From assembly GCA_944321685.1 (NCBI GenBank), contig CALUMH010000047.1:1-64000 (forward strand): a DNA stretch of 64,000 nucleotides. Direction: 5' to 3'. The notes beneath the pieces were generated by a model that ran no database searches, was not told where the DNA came from, and saw nothing but the letters and a program-made list of their open reading frames with translations. Within the stretch, counting starts at the first letter, position 1; each line of letters starts with the position of its first letter. Both the position numbers and the translations under genes were made by a program. Origin of the DNA: an uncultured Muribaculaceae bacterium (GTDB lineage Bacteria; Bacteroidota; Bacteroidia; Bacteroidales; Muribaculaceae). Positions 8,952 through 19,614 of the stretch are shown piece after piece.

Positions 8952-9634
8952 GGAATTTCATTCTTGTAATAACAGTTTTGTTGCTTATATTAGGCTCGGC
9001 ATCAAATGCTGTGGCTCAAACGCATTATGAGTCGAATATAGCGATAGGAGCAAAAGGTGGTACCACATTTTCTATGATTTCTCTCTCCCCATCGGTACCT
9101 CAATCTATGATAATGGGCATGATGATGGGTGTGACTTTCCGGTATATAGAAGAACGTAATTTTGGATTTATCGTGGAGTTGAATATGATGCAACGCGGTT
9201 GGAAGGAGAAGTTTGAGAAAGATCCGGAATATGCTTACCAGCGTCGTCTCACCTATTTGCACCTGCCGTTTCTTACGCATATCTACTTTGGCAGCCATAG
9301 GTTTCGTGGATTCTTTAATGCGGGACCTGAAATTTGTTGGCTTATAGGTGACAGCTATTCGGGCAACTTTGATCTTGCCAATCCACCTGTTTTCAATGAG
9401 GAATTTCGTGAAACCGAACAACTTGATATGCCGGTTAATTCCAAGTTTGACTATGGTATTTCGGCGGGGGTGGGTATGGAATTGATACTGAAAAATAAGC
9501 ACTCAATTACGCTCGAAGGCCGTTATTATTTCGGAATAGGAAATCTTTTTGGCAGCAGTAAGACCGACCACTTTGGCAAATCAAACAGTATGTCGATTTC
9601 GGTTGCCCTTGGTTATATGTTCCGCATAAAGTAA
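8948..9634 (+). CDS. Outer-membrane beta-barrel protein (PorT-like family)
   Basis: A 228-aa protein with a signal peptide (about 1-23, ending NAVAQ). It has alternating amphipathic strands typical of the small outer-membrane barrel (OMP_b-brl_2 / PorT-like) family: SNIAIGAKGGTTFS at the start, YLHLPFLTHIYFG and GISAGVGMELI in the middle. The end is SISVALGYMFRIK, close to the terminal-aromatic rule. Its start overlaps the LysM gene by 4 bp, which suggests that the LysM protein and this barrel work together in the envelope. The precise role is unknown. Confidence 0.8.
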   Translation: MRNFILVITVLLLILGSASNAVAQTHYESNIAIGAKGGTTFSMISLSPSVPQSMIMGMMMGVTFRYIEERNFGFIVELNMMQRGWKEKFEKDPEYAYQRRLTYLHLPFLTHIYFGSHRFRGFFNAGPEICWLIGDSYSGNFDLANPPVFNEEFRETEQLDMPVNSKFDYGISAGVGMELILKNKHSITLEGRYYFGIGNLFGSSKTDHFGKSNSMSISVALGYMFRIK

Positions 9635-9638
9635 TCAC

Positions 9639-10664
9639 TTACATATAAAAAATTTTGTACATTAGTTCCCGTAACAACTCATATTCGTTTTGGCGGGAAT
9701 TAATGCCCTTGCTTTTTGTGTCAAAGTCACGCAAGTAACCTATAATTCTCACACAAGCGGCAGTGTTGTAGCAGCGCATGGCATCGATGAATATACGGGC
9801 GCGATAAGGCGACTTCGTTTCAAGTTGTGCCATTATTCCGTTTTCCGATTTGTCGCGGGCGGTGTTGGCAAGTAATAGATTTGAGAAAAATGAGAATAGT
9901 ACACTTACCGTTAATACCGTAGGGTTGTGTTTGGCATTGCGTTCAAAATAGTCAACAATGCGGTAAGCCTTGGCTGCATTGCGGGTGCGTACTGCATTTT
10001 CAAGCTCAAAGTTATTAAAATCTTTACTGATGCCTATATTGCGTTCAATACTTTCCGGTACGATGCTACCACCTTCACCAATGAGCAGCAATAATTTGTC
10101 GAGTTCACCAACGAGACGCGACACATCGGTTCCTACAAAGTCTTTCATCATTGATACCGATTTTTCATCGATACTACAGCCTCGCTCTTGTACGTAGTTT
10201 TTTATTACCGATGCAACATCGGCTTCTTGTAATTTCTTTGATTCAAATATTACACCGACTTTGGCTGCTTGTAATGCCGACATTAATTCGGGTGCTTTTA
10301 TTGTACCTCCTTTATTGCACACTATAAGAATTGTTGATGCAAGAGGCTTTTGGGCGTAATGTTTCAGCATATCAAGGTTTGATGCATTTTGTGCTTCTTT
10401 CAGTACCACAACTTGATATTGTGACATCGCCGGATAGCGTCGGCACGTATTCACTACATCGTGCATATCGCAGTCGGTTCCGTAAAATACCGTCAAGTTG
10501 AAGTCGCGTTCATCTTCGGTCAAGGCATTTTCTTCTATCATTTTCTGCAACCGGTCGATATAGAAAGTTTCTTCTCCCATAAGTATATAAATGGGAGCAA
10601 ACACTCTGCGCTTTATATTGTTGGCTATTTGCAAATATGTCTGTGTTTCTTTTTTTGCTGCCAT
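9639..10664 (-). CDS. holA: DNA polymerase III subunit delta
   Basis: The 341-aa clamp-loader delta subunit, which opens the beta sliding clamp. An N-terminal AAA+-like fold without a Walker A motif is expected and seen (FAPIYILMGEETFYIDRLQKMIE, VVVLKEAQNA). It is followed by SMMKDFVGTDVSRLVGELDKLLL, typical of delta, and a C-terminal helical collar domain. It converges with the barrel gene (4-base gap) and is divergent from the HsdR-N-like gene. Confidence 0.93.
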   Translation of the reverse strand: MAAKKETQTYLQIANNIKRRVFAPIYILMGEETFYIDRLQKMIEENALTEDERDFNLTVFYGTDCDMHDVVNTCRRYPAMSQYQVVVLKEAQNASNLDMLKHYAQKPLASTILIVCNKGGTIKAPELMSALQAAKVGVIFESKKLQEADVASVIKNYVQERGCSIDEKSVSMMKDFVGTDVSRLVGELDKLLLLIGEGGSIVPESIERNIGISKDFNNFELENAVRTRNAAKAYRIVDYFERNAKHNPTVLTVSVLFSFFSNLLLANTARDKSENGIMAQLETKSPYRARIFIDAMRCYNTAACVRIIGYLRDFDTKSKGINSRQNEYELLRELMYKIFYM

Positions 10665-10683
10665 ATAATTGTCGGGATATTGC

Positions 10684-10704
10684 TATTTTTGTGTAAATTT
10701 ACAC
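10684..10704 (+). promoter_or_regulatory. -7 promoter box with perfect palindrome before HsdR-N gene
   Basis: TATTTTTG (10684-10691) fits the -7 TAnnTTTG box. It is immediately overlapped by the 14-bp perfect palindrome GTGTAAATTTACAC (10691-10704), which would cover the transcription start. It lies in the 55-bp divergent gap between holA and the 10720 gene, so it could act as an operator. Confidence 0.45.
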
Positions 10705-10719
10705 AGAAATATTTGAAAT

Positions 10720-11169
10720 ATGGCACTTAATTTGCCCCAAAAGCAACTTAACATAAAAAAAGGCGTAGATGGGAAACTTTGTATTCTTGATCGTTTGCGA
10801 CGTAAGTTTGTAGCTCTTACGCCCGAAGAGTGGGTCAGGCAAAATTTTGTGGCTTTTCTCATTGAGGATCGTGGTTTTCCTGCCGGACTTATGGCAAATG
10901 AAGTTGCCTTGGTGCAAAATGGAATAAGTCGGCGGTGTGATACGCTTATTTCCGACCGCACCGGTCGGCCTTTCGTGATTGTTGAATATAAAGCTCCTAC
11001 AATAGCCATAACCCAAAATGTATTTGACCAAATAGTGCGTTATAATATGGTATTTAAAGCTTCATATCTTATGGTTTCAAATGGTATGGAGCATTATTGT
11101 TGCCACATTGATTATAAGACCGGCAATTACACATTTTTGAAAGAAATTCCGTGTTATGGCGATTTATGA
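10720..11169 (+). CDS. Solitary type I restriction enzyme HsdR N-terminal domain protein
   Basis: A 149-aa protein consisting only of an HsdR_N_2-like domain. A PD-(D/E)xK-type core can be read (CDTLISDRTGRPFVIVEYKAP: D...E-Y-K). It begins directly with LNLPQKQLNIKKGVDGKLCILDRLRRKFVALTP-type sequence, seen in short Bacteroidetes proteins of this class. There are no HsdM, HsdS or helicase domains nearby, so it is not a type I restriction system; a small nuclease-fold housekeeping protein is more likely. It is divergent from holA. The function is unknown. Confidence 0.75.
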   Translation: MALNLPQKQLNIKKGVDGKLCILDRLRRKFVALTPEEWVRQNFVAFLIEDRGFPAGLMANEVALVQNGISRRCDTLISDRTGRPFVIVEYKAPTIAITQNVFDQIVRYNMVFKASYLMVSNGMEHYCCHIDYKTGNYTFLKEIPCYGDL

Positions 11170-11220
11170 ATAAAAACAAAGAATGGAAAATTTCATGTGA
11201 AACTTTTCATTCTTCAGTTG

Positions 11221-11295
11221 TGGGCGTTGACGGATTCGAACCGCCGACCCTCTGCTTGTAAGGCAGATGCTCTGAACCAGCTGAGCTAAACGCCC
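11221..11295 (-). tRNA. tRNA-Val (anticodon UAC)
   Basis: A 75-nt cloverleaf on the minus strand. The acceptor is GGGCGTT/AACGCCC with discriminator A, the D arm is GCTC...GAGC, and the anticodon stem is TCTGC/GCAGA with loop CTTACAA (anticodon TAC). The T arm contains GGTTCGAATCC. CCA is not encoded. It is preceded by a consensus promoter. Confidence 0.96.
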
Positions 11296-11316
11296 TTGTT
11301 TTTTTGTTTTGCGTTG

Positions 11317-11348
11317 CAAAGGTACGACTAATACCGCATATTGCCAAA
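11317..11348 (-). promoter_or_regulatory. Promoter of tRNA-Val
   Basis: On the minus strand TTTG (11348-11345) and TACCTTTG (11324-11317) are 20 bp apart, matching the Bacteroidetes -33/-7 consensus. The -7 box ends about 20 bases before the tRNA. Confidence 0.75.
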
Positions 11349-11375
11349 TTTTCAAGCAACTTTTTTGAATAAAAA

Positions 11376-11402
11376 ATGAGGGTATGCAAATCATACCCTC
11401 AT
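11376..11402 (-). terminator. Terminator of the thiamin operon
   Basis: A perfect 11-bp stem ATGAGGGTATG/CATACCCTCAT (11376-11386, 11392-11402) is followed on the minus strand by a six-T run. It lies 27 bases after the thiH stop. Confidence 0.85.
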
Positions 11403-11428
11403 AAGTAGCTGTGCTATAAGCCTATGGA

Positions 11429-12538
11429 CTAATCGAAGATTTTATCCCAATCTTTCCATACAACTTCATACCCGAGTTGGTGAATATCGTCACTTACATC
11501 TTTGGGTGAACGTTCGTCACTGACGGCGAATTGTTCAAGTGCCTGATGGGCTTTAACGTATCCTCCCGGTTCGGTGCGGCTGCCTGCGCTCATAGATGTC
11601 ACGCCAAGTTTCATCATGTTTTCACGGAAAGCAGGGCTTTCACGTGTGGAATATGAGATGTCAACGTCATGGTCAAAGATGCGGAAGGCAAATGTTACTT
11701 GAGCAAGTTCTTTGTCGGTCATCACCACATTAGGTTGGAAGTGGCCTTCGGCAGGGCGCATACGCGGGAAGTTGACCGAGTATCTTGTTTCCCAATAAAT
11801 TTTTTGAAGATAACGCAAGTGATAAGCCATCATGGTAATGTCGGTACGCCAGTCTTCCAATCCTATAAGTACCCCCATGCCTATCTTGTGCAGCTTTGCA
11901 GCTCCCATTCTGTCATATCCATTGAGACGCCATTCAAAGTTGGATTTCATGCCGTGAGGATGGTATATGTTATAGCGTTCACGGTGATAAGTCTCTTGGA
12001 AACATACACAACCGTTAAGGCCTGAATGTGTGAGCCGCTCATAATCTTTTTGCTTCAGTGGCATAACTTCAATGGTGAGGTTATTGAAATACGGGCGTGC
12101 TATTTGCAAAGCCCGTTCAAGGTAATCCACACCTGCTACCGATGGAAATTCTCCGGTAACTATGAGCAGGTTTTCAAATGGTCCGAGACGACGAATTGCC
12201 TCACATTCGGCTTTTATTTCTTCTTCGGTCAGTGTGGTTCTTTTGAACTTGTTTCCATATTGAAATCCGCAATATACACAAAAATTGGTACAGGCATTAC
12301 TAAGATACAATGGAATGTACATACTTATAATTTTCCCGAAACGTTCTTGTGTATAGTATTGCGACAGACGTGCCATTGGTTCGAGATATGGCACAGCTGC
12401 CGGTGAGATGAGTGCCATGAAATCGTCAACGTTGAGCAGGTCTTTGTGCAAGGCTTCTTCAACATCGACATGATTTTTGCTTAAAATCTTATCGGTAGTT
12501 TCGTTCCAACTTATTTTATTTAGTTCGTCAGAAAACAT
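11429..12538 (-). CDS. thiH: 2-iminoacetate synthase
   Basis: A 369-aa radical SAM enzyme that cleaves tyrosine to dehydroglycine (2-iminoacetate) for the thiazole ring of thiamin, with p-cresol as by-product. The [4Fe-4S] motif CTNFCVYC lies at about 84-91 in YLSNACTNFCVYCGFQ. The GEFPSVAG and RMRPAEGHFQP segments are typical of ThiH and separate it from the HydG and CofH relatives. It is the last gene of the operon, 22 bases after thiC, and is followed by a terminator. Using ThiH rather than the oxygen-dependent ThiO fits an anaerobe. Confidence 0.95.
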   Translation of the reverse strand: MFSDELNKISWNETTDKILSKNHVDVEEALHKDLLNVDDFMALISPAAVPYLEPMARLSQYYTQERFGKIISMYIPLYLSNACTNFCVYCGFQYGNKFKRTTLTEEEIKAECEAIRRLGPFENLLIVTGEFPSVAGVDYLERALQIARPYFNNLTIEVMPLKQKDYERLTHSGLNGCVCFQETYHRERYNIYHPHGMKSNFEWRLNGYDRMGAAKLHKIGMGVLIGLEDWRTDITMMAYHLRYLQKIYWETRYSVNFPRMRPAEGHFQPNVVMTDKELAQVTFAFRIFDHDVDISYSTRESPAFRENMMKLGVTSMSAGSRTEPGGYVKAHQALEQFAVSDERSPKDVSDDIHQLGYEVVWKDWDKIFD

Positions 12539-12560
12539 TATGGTGTTTTAATAGTTGTGG

Positions 12561-14288
<1,728 letters not shown>

Positions 14289-15059
14289 TTAGTCCAAAAA
14301 TGCTGTTAACGGGCTGCTGGCATTTGCGTAGTTGGATTGAGTTCCAAGTCCGGCAAGGTAGGCGGTGCGGCCTGCTTCGACTGCAAGTTTAAATGCTCGC
14401 GCCATTTCCACCGGATTTCTCGACATGGCAATTGCCGTATTTACGAGTACTGCGTCGGCACCCATTTCCATTGCTTCAGCGGCGTGCGACGGTGCGCCAA
14501 GTCCTGCATCGACTACAACAGGCACGCGGCTCTCGGCAATGATTATTTCTATAAGATCTTTTGTTTTAAGTCCTTTGTTTGTGCCTATGGGAGCACCAAG
14601 TGGCATCACTGCAGCTGTACCTACATCTTCAAGACGTTTGCACAATACCGGGTCGGCTTGGATATAGGGCAGCACTATAAAGCCCAGTTTTGCCAATTCT
14701 TCGGTTGCTTTCAATGTTTCGATAGGGTCGGGAAGCAGGTATTTAGGATTTGGGTGTATTTCAAGTTTTATGAAATTTGTTCCGAAACATTCTCGCGACA
14801 GTTTTGCAGCAAAAACCGCTTCTTCGGCATTTCTTACGCCCGAAGTGTTGGGCAGGAATTGCACGGCATCGCGGTTGATATGCTTGAGCATTTCGTCGTC
14901 GGCATCATTGTCCATATTGATGCGTTTCATTGCGACGGTAATCATTTCTGAACATGAAGCAACAATGGCTTGCTCCATAAGTTCATTTGACGAGAATTTC
15001 CCTGTTCCTACAAAAAGGCGTGAAGTAAATTCACGGTCGCCAATTTTTAATTTGTCCAT
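14289..15059 (-). CDS. thiG: Thiazole synthase
   Basis: A 256-aa TIM-barrel enzyme. It condenses 1-deoxyxylulose-5-phosphate, dehydroglycine from ThiH and sulfur from ThiS thiocarboxylate into the thiazole phosphate. The N-terminal [14 protein letters not shown], the imine-forming Lys region (FIKLEIHP) and the phosphate-binding [27 protein letters not shown] are all present. Its gene lies between thiE and thiC. Confidence 0.96.
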   Translation of the reverse strand: MDKLKIGDREFTSRLFVGTGKFSSNELMEQAIVASCSEMITVAMKRINMDNDADDEMLKHINRDAVQFLPNTSGVRNAEEAVFAAKLSRECFGTNFIKLEIHPNPKYLLPDPIETLKATEELAKLGFIVLPYIQADPVLCKRLEDVGTAAVMPLGAPIGTNKGLKTKDLIEIIIAESRVPVVVDAGLGAPSHAAEAMEMGADAVLVNTAIAMSRNPVEMARAFKLAVEAGRTAYLAGLGTQSNYANASSPLTAFLD

Positions 15060-15076
15060 GATGTGTATATGTCTGT

Positions 15077-15718
15077 TTATTTGTTCAGTCGTTTATCAAT
15101 TATATTTTGCAACAAGTCGATCATACGTCGTGTTTCGGCAGTGGGATTTGTGGCATTTATTATCGAACCTGAAACAGCTACGCCATTAACGCCGGTACGC
15201 ATAATTTCGGGAATATCGTCAAATGTAATTCCTCCGATTGCCACTGTGGGTATATATATTTTATTGGCACGGCATTGCGATATGATCGAGGCATACCCGT
15301 CAAGACCGACGATAGGGCTTAGGTTTTCCTTTGTCGTGGTAAAACGGAATGGACCGAGGCCTATATAGTCAATATCTTGTTTTGAAAGTTTATGAATGTC
15401 GTCGAATGTGTTGGCTGTGCCTCCTATTATTGCACTCATGCCTAAAATAAGCCGTGCTTGAGCCGGTGGCATATCGTTTTTGCCGAGGTGAACTCCGTCG
15501 AGTTGCAATTCTTTGGCTACGTCAACAAGATCATCAATTATGAGTATGCATTCATACTTAGCGCATAGAGGCTTTAACTCGCGAGCGGTGGAAACCACTG
15601 CTTCGCGCGGCGAATTCTTCATGCGAAGTTGTATCCATTTGCAACCGCCCTCCATTGCGGCGACGGCTTGGTCGATTACTACCGATGGAATGGCCGAATT
15701 GGTTATAAATTGTAGCAT
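15077..15718 (-). CDS. thiE: Thiamine-phosphate synthase
   Basis: A 213-aa TIM-barrel enzyme. It joins HMP pyrophosphate and thiazole phosphate to give thiamin phosphate. Substrate and magnesium-pyrophosphate binding motifs are visible: [47 protein letters not shown] and AIGGI. The diagnostic GxS after the HLG motif reads as GGTANTF here, a slight variation. Its start overlaps the end of the upstream thiE/tenI-like gene by 16 bp. Confidence 0.93.
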   Translation of the reverse strand: MLQFITNSAIPSVVIDQAVAAMEGGCKWIQLRMKNSPREAVVSTARELKPLCAKYECILIIDDLVDVAKELQLDGVHLGKNDMPPAQARLILGMSAIIGGTANTFDDIHKLSKQDIDYIGLGPFRFTTTKENLSPIVGLDGYASIISQCRANKIYIPTVAIGGITFDDIPEIMRTGVNGVAVSGSIINATNPTAETRRMIDLLQNIIDKRLNK

Positions 15719-16308
15719 TGTATGATGTTTTTTATGTTTGACAGTTTTGATATTAAGACAGTTTCGTCGCTATTGTTAAATAAATAGCCGAGGAAAGCGG
15801 CACCGGCAAAACCAAGGCGGGAAAGTTGCACCAAATGGAATGGCATAATTCCACCGAGAGCAACGATTTTGCCGTGGGTGGCAGGCTGTTTGAAAATCTC
15901 TGTTAAATCACCTTGTGAGAATCGACTTGCATACCCACGTTTTGAAATACTATTGTATATGGGGCTTAGGAATACATATTCGTAGTTGTCCAACCCGTTT
16001 AATTCGGTGGCCGCATGGCACGACCTGCTAATCGTGAGATTGTCGGGCAGTCCTTTTGGGATATTGCAGAAGCGTTGATTAAGGTGCAGCCCTGCTACAT
16101 TAAATTCATTTGCAAGGCTGAAATGGCTGTGCAACTTTAGTTTGGAATGATATTGTGTAGGGATTGAGGATATATATTCCTTTAATTGGGATAATGAATA
16201 ATCTGGTTTGCGCAGATGCACATAATCAAAACCGGCATCAAGAATGTCGGCTATAAACCTTGTTTCATTATCGATTGGAAGTTCTGGTGTGATGGCTATT
16301 AATTTCAT
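15703..16308 (-). CDS. ThiE/TenI-like protein
   Basis: A 201-aa protein of the thiamine phosphate synthase/TenI superfamily, diverged from its neighbour. It retains YVHLRKPD, LHSHFSLANEFNVAGLHLNQR, ISRSCH, YVFLSPIYNSISKRGY and VALGGI. The Asp-rich pyrophosphate and magnesium contacts of true ThiE (DD, D after HLG) are replaced (HSHFS, LNQ). A TenI-type thiazole tautomerase role is therefore more likely than synthase; this is inference. The chosen ATG lies one base after the thiS stop; the frame continues to an ATG at 16320 inside thiS. Confidence 0.8.
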   Translation of the reverse strand: MKLIAITPELPIDNETRFIADILDAGFDYVHLRKPDYSLSQLKEYISSIPTQYHSKLKLHSHFSLANEFNVAGLHLNQRFCNIPKGLPDNLTISRSCHAATELNGLDNYEYVFLSPIYNSISKRGYASRFSQGDLTEIFKQPATHGKIVALGGIMPFHLVQLSRLGFAGAAFLGYLFNNSDETVLISKLSNIKNIIQCYNL

Positions 16309-16309
16309 T

Positions 16310-16516
16310 TTATCCGCCATAAAAAGCTGTGATTATCGTCAGCCTGTCGCCGTGGGATAATTCCTTGGAGTTCCATTGCGATGCAGGAATTACGTCGTTG
16401 TTCAAGGCGATGGCAATTCCCGACGACGGTATGCTGCCCTCGACTTGTTTTAATGCTTGGCTGATTGAAGCGTTGTCTTCAATAGTGTATTCCTTGTTGT
16501 TGATGTAGATGGTCAT
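16310..16516 (-). CDS. thiS: Sulfur carrier protein ThiS
   Basis: A 68-aa ubiquitin-fold sulfur carrier. It ends in the essential di-glycine (TAFYGG) that is adenylated and turned into a thiocarboxylate to feed ThiG. The start overlaps the thiD stop by 4 bp. No thiF, which adenylates ThiS, is seen anywhere in this operon. Confidence 0.93.
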   Translation of the reverse strand: MTIYINNKEYTIEDNASISQALKQVEGSIPSSGIAIALNNDVIPASQWNSKELSHGDRLTIITAFYGG

Positions 16517-17343
16517 AATGTATGCGTTTTTAGTGGAGATGGGTTGTAAAAATGGTTGACGGCACCATGCCCACGGCCTATTGCCATCCTGCCGCCTTCC
16601 ATGATAGCTTGTGATATATATTTCTTGGCTTTTATGATTGCCGACACCCTGTCGTTGCCAAGTGCCAAATATGAAGCTATGGCCGATGAAAGGGTGCAGC
16701 CTGTGCCGTGGGTATTGCGGGTTTTGAAATACATCGACTCGAATTCCACAGGCGATGGCGAGCCGTCGGTGAAAAGGTAGTCGGTTGCGTCATAGCCGTC
16801 GAAATGCCCGCCTTTTATCAACACGGCATCGACGTTGAGCGACATTATATTCAGAGCGACTGTTGCGATGTCGTCTTTAGTGTTGATTTTGAGCCCTGCC
16901 AACAGTTCTGCCTCAGGACGGTTGGGAGTGATGAGGGTGGATAAGGGTATGAGTCTGGATATGAGTGCGTCGATTGCGCTGTCGTCTATTAGCTTGCAAC
17001 CCGATGTCGATACCATTACCGGGTCGAGGACAATGTGCCGCGGCCTGTATTCGGCTAAACGTTCGGCGACGATTTCGATTATTTCACGGCTTGACAGCAT
17101 CCCTATTTTTACCGCATCGGGGTGAAGGTCGTCGTTGAATATCGCATCTATTTGTTTCCCGACGATTTCAGGTGATACGTTCATTATACCTGAGACTCCC
17201 ATCGTGTTTTGTGCTGTTATTGCCGTTATCACCGACATGGCGTAAACCCCGATAGCCGAACACGTCTTGATATCGGCCTGGATGCCTGCGCCGCCGCTGC
17301 AATCCGACCCTGCGATGGATAAAACTTTGTAATACGTGTCCAT
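16513..17343 (-). CDS. thiD: Bifunctional hydroxymethylpyrimidine kinase / phosphomethylpyrimidine kinase
   Basis: A 276-aa ribokinase-family enzyme that phosphorylates HMP and HMP-P to the pyrophosphate used by ThiE. Motifs are SIAGSDCSGGAGIQADIKTC at the N-terminus, LDPVMVSTSG, and GTGCTLSSAIASYLA with the catalytic Asp/anion hole region (NTHGTGCT). It is the first gene of the operon, about 60 bases downstream of the TPP riboswitch. Confidence 0.96.
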   Translation of the reverse strand: MDTYYKVLSIAGSDCSGGAGIQADIKTCSAIGVYAMSVITAITAQNTMGVSGIMNVSPEIVGKQIDAIFNDDLHPDAVKIGMLSSREIIEIVAERLAEYRPRHIVLDPVMVSTSGCKLIDDSAIDALISRLIPLSTLITPNRPEAELLAGLKINTKDDIATVALNIMSLNVDAVLIKGGHFDGYDATDYLFTDGSPSPVEFESMYFKTRNTHGTGCTLSSAIASYLALGNDRVSAIIKAKKYISQAIMEGGRMAIGRGHGAVNHFYNPSPLKTHTL

Positions 17344-17402
17344 TTTTTTTGTTTATCATTAATGTTATGGACGCAGGGGGAAAAAATAGTATAGCGGTTT
17401 TA

Positions 17403-17487
17403 TGGAAAACAATTCCTACGCCGGAATTACCCGGTTCAGGTTCATAGGGTATAATCTCAGCCGCCATCGGCACCCCTTTGTCATTGC
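17403..17487 (-). ncRNA. TPP riboswitch (THI element)
   Basis: Read on the minus strand, the conserved blocks occur in order: GGGGTGCC, GGCTGAGATTATACCC, TGAACCTGA, CCGGGTAAT and CCGGCGTAGGAA. These are the pyrimidine-sensor (CUGAGA) and pyrophosphate-sensor helices of the thiamin pyrophosphate aptamer. The gene controlled is the thi operon starting at 17343. No clear terminator is seen between the aptamer and thiD, so control of translation initiation is plausible. Confidence 0.95.
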
Positions 17488-17494
17488 AAAAATA
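17487..17494 (-). promoter_or_regulatory. -7 box of the thi operon promoter
   Basis: TATTTTTG on the minus strand fits TAnnTTTG and abuts the 5' end of the TPP aptamer. This would place the transcription start at the beginning of the riboswitch. The -33 box is weak (TTG only). Confidence 0.5.
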
Positions 17495-17616
17495 CAAATA
17501 AAAATCGGATAAACAATATTATTACTAAGAGACACTAATGATGTGCGTAAAATTGTGGATTTGCCGCCAAAAAATTGTACATTTGCATACAAACTAATTA
17601 TTAAAAATTTATTTTT

Positions 17617-18084
17617 ATGGTCATACAAAGATGGCAGAGCGTGTTTCTGCTTTTGGCTGCAATATTGATGGCATTTTATGCTTTTTTGCCGGTTGCAGGT
17701 TTTACATTTAATGAGATTAGTTACGAATTGTCATTGCTCGGCGTGGAGAGCTTATTGCCTGCCGATGGTGTTGCCGCTGTAATGCTTGAGCCCGAAGTGG
17801 TTTCTTGGCCACTGTTTGCGCTTGCGATGCTTGTGGCAGTATTGTCGTTGATTGCAATATTCAAGTTTAAAAAACTGAAGTTACAGAAAACGCTTTGCTA
17901 TGCTTGCATCATTCTTACGGTGGCGTTGGTTGCATCGCTGTTGGTACTGGTAAACGGATGGAGCGACTTGCGCTATTATTTTTCAAATTGTATGCCTGTA
18001 TTGGCGATTATAGCTTTTGTAATGGCTATACGCGGAATTTCAAAAGATCAAAAGACTTTAAGCAGTTACGACCGTTTAAGATAA
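17617..18084 (+). CDS. DUF4293 family membrane protein
   Basis: A 155-aa protein with four predicted transmembrane helices (about 8-28, 60-82, 94-112, 124-142). It begins with VIQRWQSVFLLLAAILMAFYAF, the typical start of the DUF4293 family found in Bacteroidetes; the function is unknown. A -7 box TACATTTG lies at 17578-17585. It is followed after 34 bases by nhaD on the same strand. Confidence 0.8.
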   Translation: MVIQRWQSVFLLLAAILMAFYAFLPVAGFTFNEISYELSLLGVESLLPADGVAAVMLEPEVVSWPLFALAMLVAVLSLIAIFKFKKLKLQKTLCYACIILTVALVASLLVLVNGWSDLRYYFSNCMPVLAIIAFVMAIRGISKDQKTLSSYDRLR

Positions 18085-18118
18085 ACCTGACCAAATTAAC
18101 TTTTAATACATTTAATTT

Positions 18119-19462
18119 ATGATAGAAATGATGATAGTAGTCTTTGTTGTAGGCTACTTATTGATTGCCATTGAGCATTTGCTTGATGTCAACAAGGCAA
18201 CGTTCGCCTTGTTGATGGGTGGCGTTTTGTGGACTATGTTTGCCTTCACGGGTATGGTTGACAACGTTGATACCGTTCTTGTTGAACATCTTGGAGATAC
18301 TTGCGAGATACTTGTGTTCTTGATTGGTGCGATGATAATCGTGGAATTGATTGACAAGTATAACGGTTTCAGTTTTATAACTAAGGTGATACATTTGCAC
18401 AATGAGCGTCGGCTCTTGTTTGTATTGTCGATAATCACATTCTTCATGTCGGCCGTACTTGATAATATGACCACTACCATTGTCATGATTATGCTTATGC
18501 GCCGTCTGCTTGCCAATGCCGAAGATCGCTGGTTGTTTGCCGGTGTGATTGTTATAGCCGCCAACAGTGGCGGTGCATGGTCTCCGATTGGAGATGTGAC
18601 TACCATCATGTTGTGGATGAATGAAAATGTTACTTCGCTTGACCTTATCGTCAACTTGTTTGTGCCTTGTTTGGTGTCAACGTTGGTTCCGGCATATATG
18701 GCATCGTTGATGATAAAAAACAAGACTTTGACGGCTGTAACTCCTGATAATGCGACTGTGGCCACGAGTGCTGAAGGCGGATTAAGTCCGCAATTGAGCC
18801 GCCTTGTCATGATAACGGGTGTGGCTTCGTTGATTTTTGTGCCTGTGTTCAAAACGTTGACAGGTATGCCGCCGTTTATCGGTATGATGATTTCATTAAG
18901 TGTGATGTGGTTGCTTACCGAGTTGTTGGCAAAGAAATATAATTTCGATAAGTCTTTTGGCGGGCGTGTGTCACAAGCCGTACGAAATATTGATATGCCC
19001 ACAATTTTGTTTTTCCTTGGCATTTTGATGGCAGTAGGTGCATTGCAGGCAGCCGGAATATTGAGCGAGATTGCCCATTTCCTTGATCGCACTATTCATG
19101 AGCCGTTTATCATAAATACAATTATCGGTGCCTTGTCGTCGGTAATTGATAATGTGCCGCTTGTAGCGGCTTGCATGGATATGTATCCTATACTTGATGC
19201 AGCACAGGTTGCCGCTTCGGCCGATCCCACGTATGCCAATTATTTTATTGTTGATGGCCTGTTTTGGCACTTGCTTACATTCTGCGCCGGAGTAGGTGGC
19301 AGTATGTTGATTATCGGTTCTGCGGCCGGTGTTGTTGCTATGGGGCTTGAAAAGATTTCGTTTTGGTGGTATCTGAAGCGTATATCATTGTTAGCTCTTG
19401 TTGGATATGTGTGTGGCATATTGACAATTTGGGTTCAACATTCTATTATAGGAATCGGTTAG
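18119..19462 (+). CDS. nhaD: Sodium:proton antiporter, NhaD type
   Basis: A 447-aa inner-membrane transporter with about 11-12 hydrophobic helices, in the ArsB/NhaD ion transporter superfamily. Characteristic stretches are AVLDNMTTTIVMIMLMRRLL, ANSGGAWSPIGDVTTIMLW and SSVIDNVPLVAACMDM, in which the charged Asp-Asn pairs line the ion path. It exports sodium in exchange for protons. A terminator follows at 19481. Confidence 0.92.
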   Translation: MIEMMIVVFVVGYLLIAIEHLLDVNKATFALLMGGVLWTMFAFTGMVDNVDTVLVEHLGDTCEILVFLIGAMIIVELIDKYNGFSFITKVIHLHNERRLLFVLSIITFFMSAVLDNMTTTIVMIMLMRRLLANAEDRWLFAGVIVIAANSGGAWSPIGDVTTIMLWMNENVTSLDLIVNLFVPCLVSTLVPAYMASLMIKNKTLTAVTPDNATVATSAEGGLSPQLSRLVMITGVASLIFVPVFKTLTGMPPFIGMMISLSVMWLLTELLAKKYNFDKSFGGRVSQAVRNIDMPTILFFLGILMAVGALQAAGILSEIAHFLDRTIHEPFIINTIIGALSSVIDNVPLVAACMDMYPILDAAQVAASADPTYANYFIVDGLFWHLLTFCAGVGGSMLIIGSAAGVVAMGLEKISFWWYLKRISLLALVGYVCGILTIWVQHSIIGIG

Positions 19463-19480
19463 TTAATTAATATGCTGAAG

Positions 19481-19525
19481 AACAGTGAGATAACTCATAT
19501 ATATGTGTTGTCGCACTGTTTTTTA
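19481..19525 (+). terminator. Terminator after nhaD
   Basis: AACAGTG (19481-19487) pairs with CACTGTT (19514-19520), with a partly paired inner stem, and is followed by a T run. It lies 18 bases after the nhaD stop. Confidence 0.7.
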
Positions 19526-19614
19526 TTGTGTAATGTTGTTGCACAATAGTGTTAAATAAGCAAAACTGTATAAAATATTTGTCGCAAAAGTATGTTTTAT
19601 AACATATAAATATA

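Noticed and set aside
10720..11169. Type I restriction system
   Set aside because: Only an HsdR N-terminal-like domain is present; there are no helicase, HsdM or HsdS genes nearby.
18154..19092. 312-codon antisense frame opposite nhaD
   Set aside because: A shadow of the transporter's codon pattern; low-complexity Ile/Thr/Asn sequence without domains.
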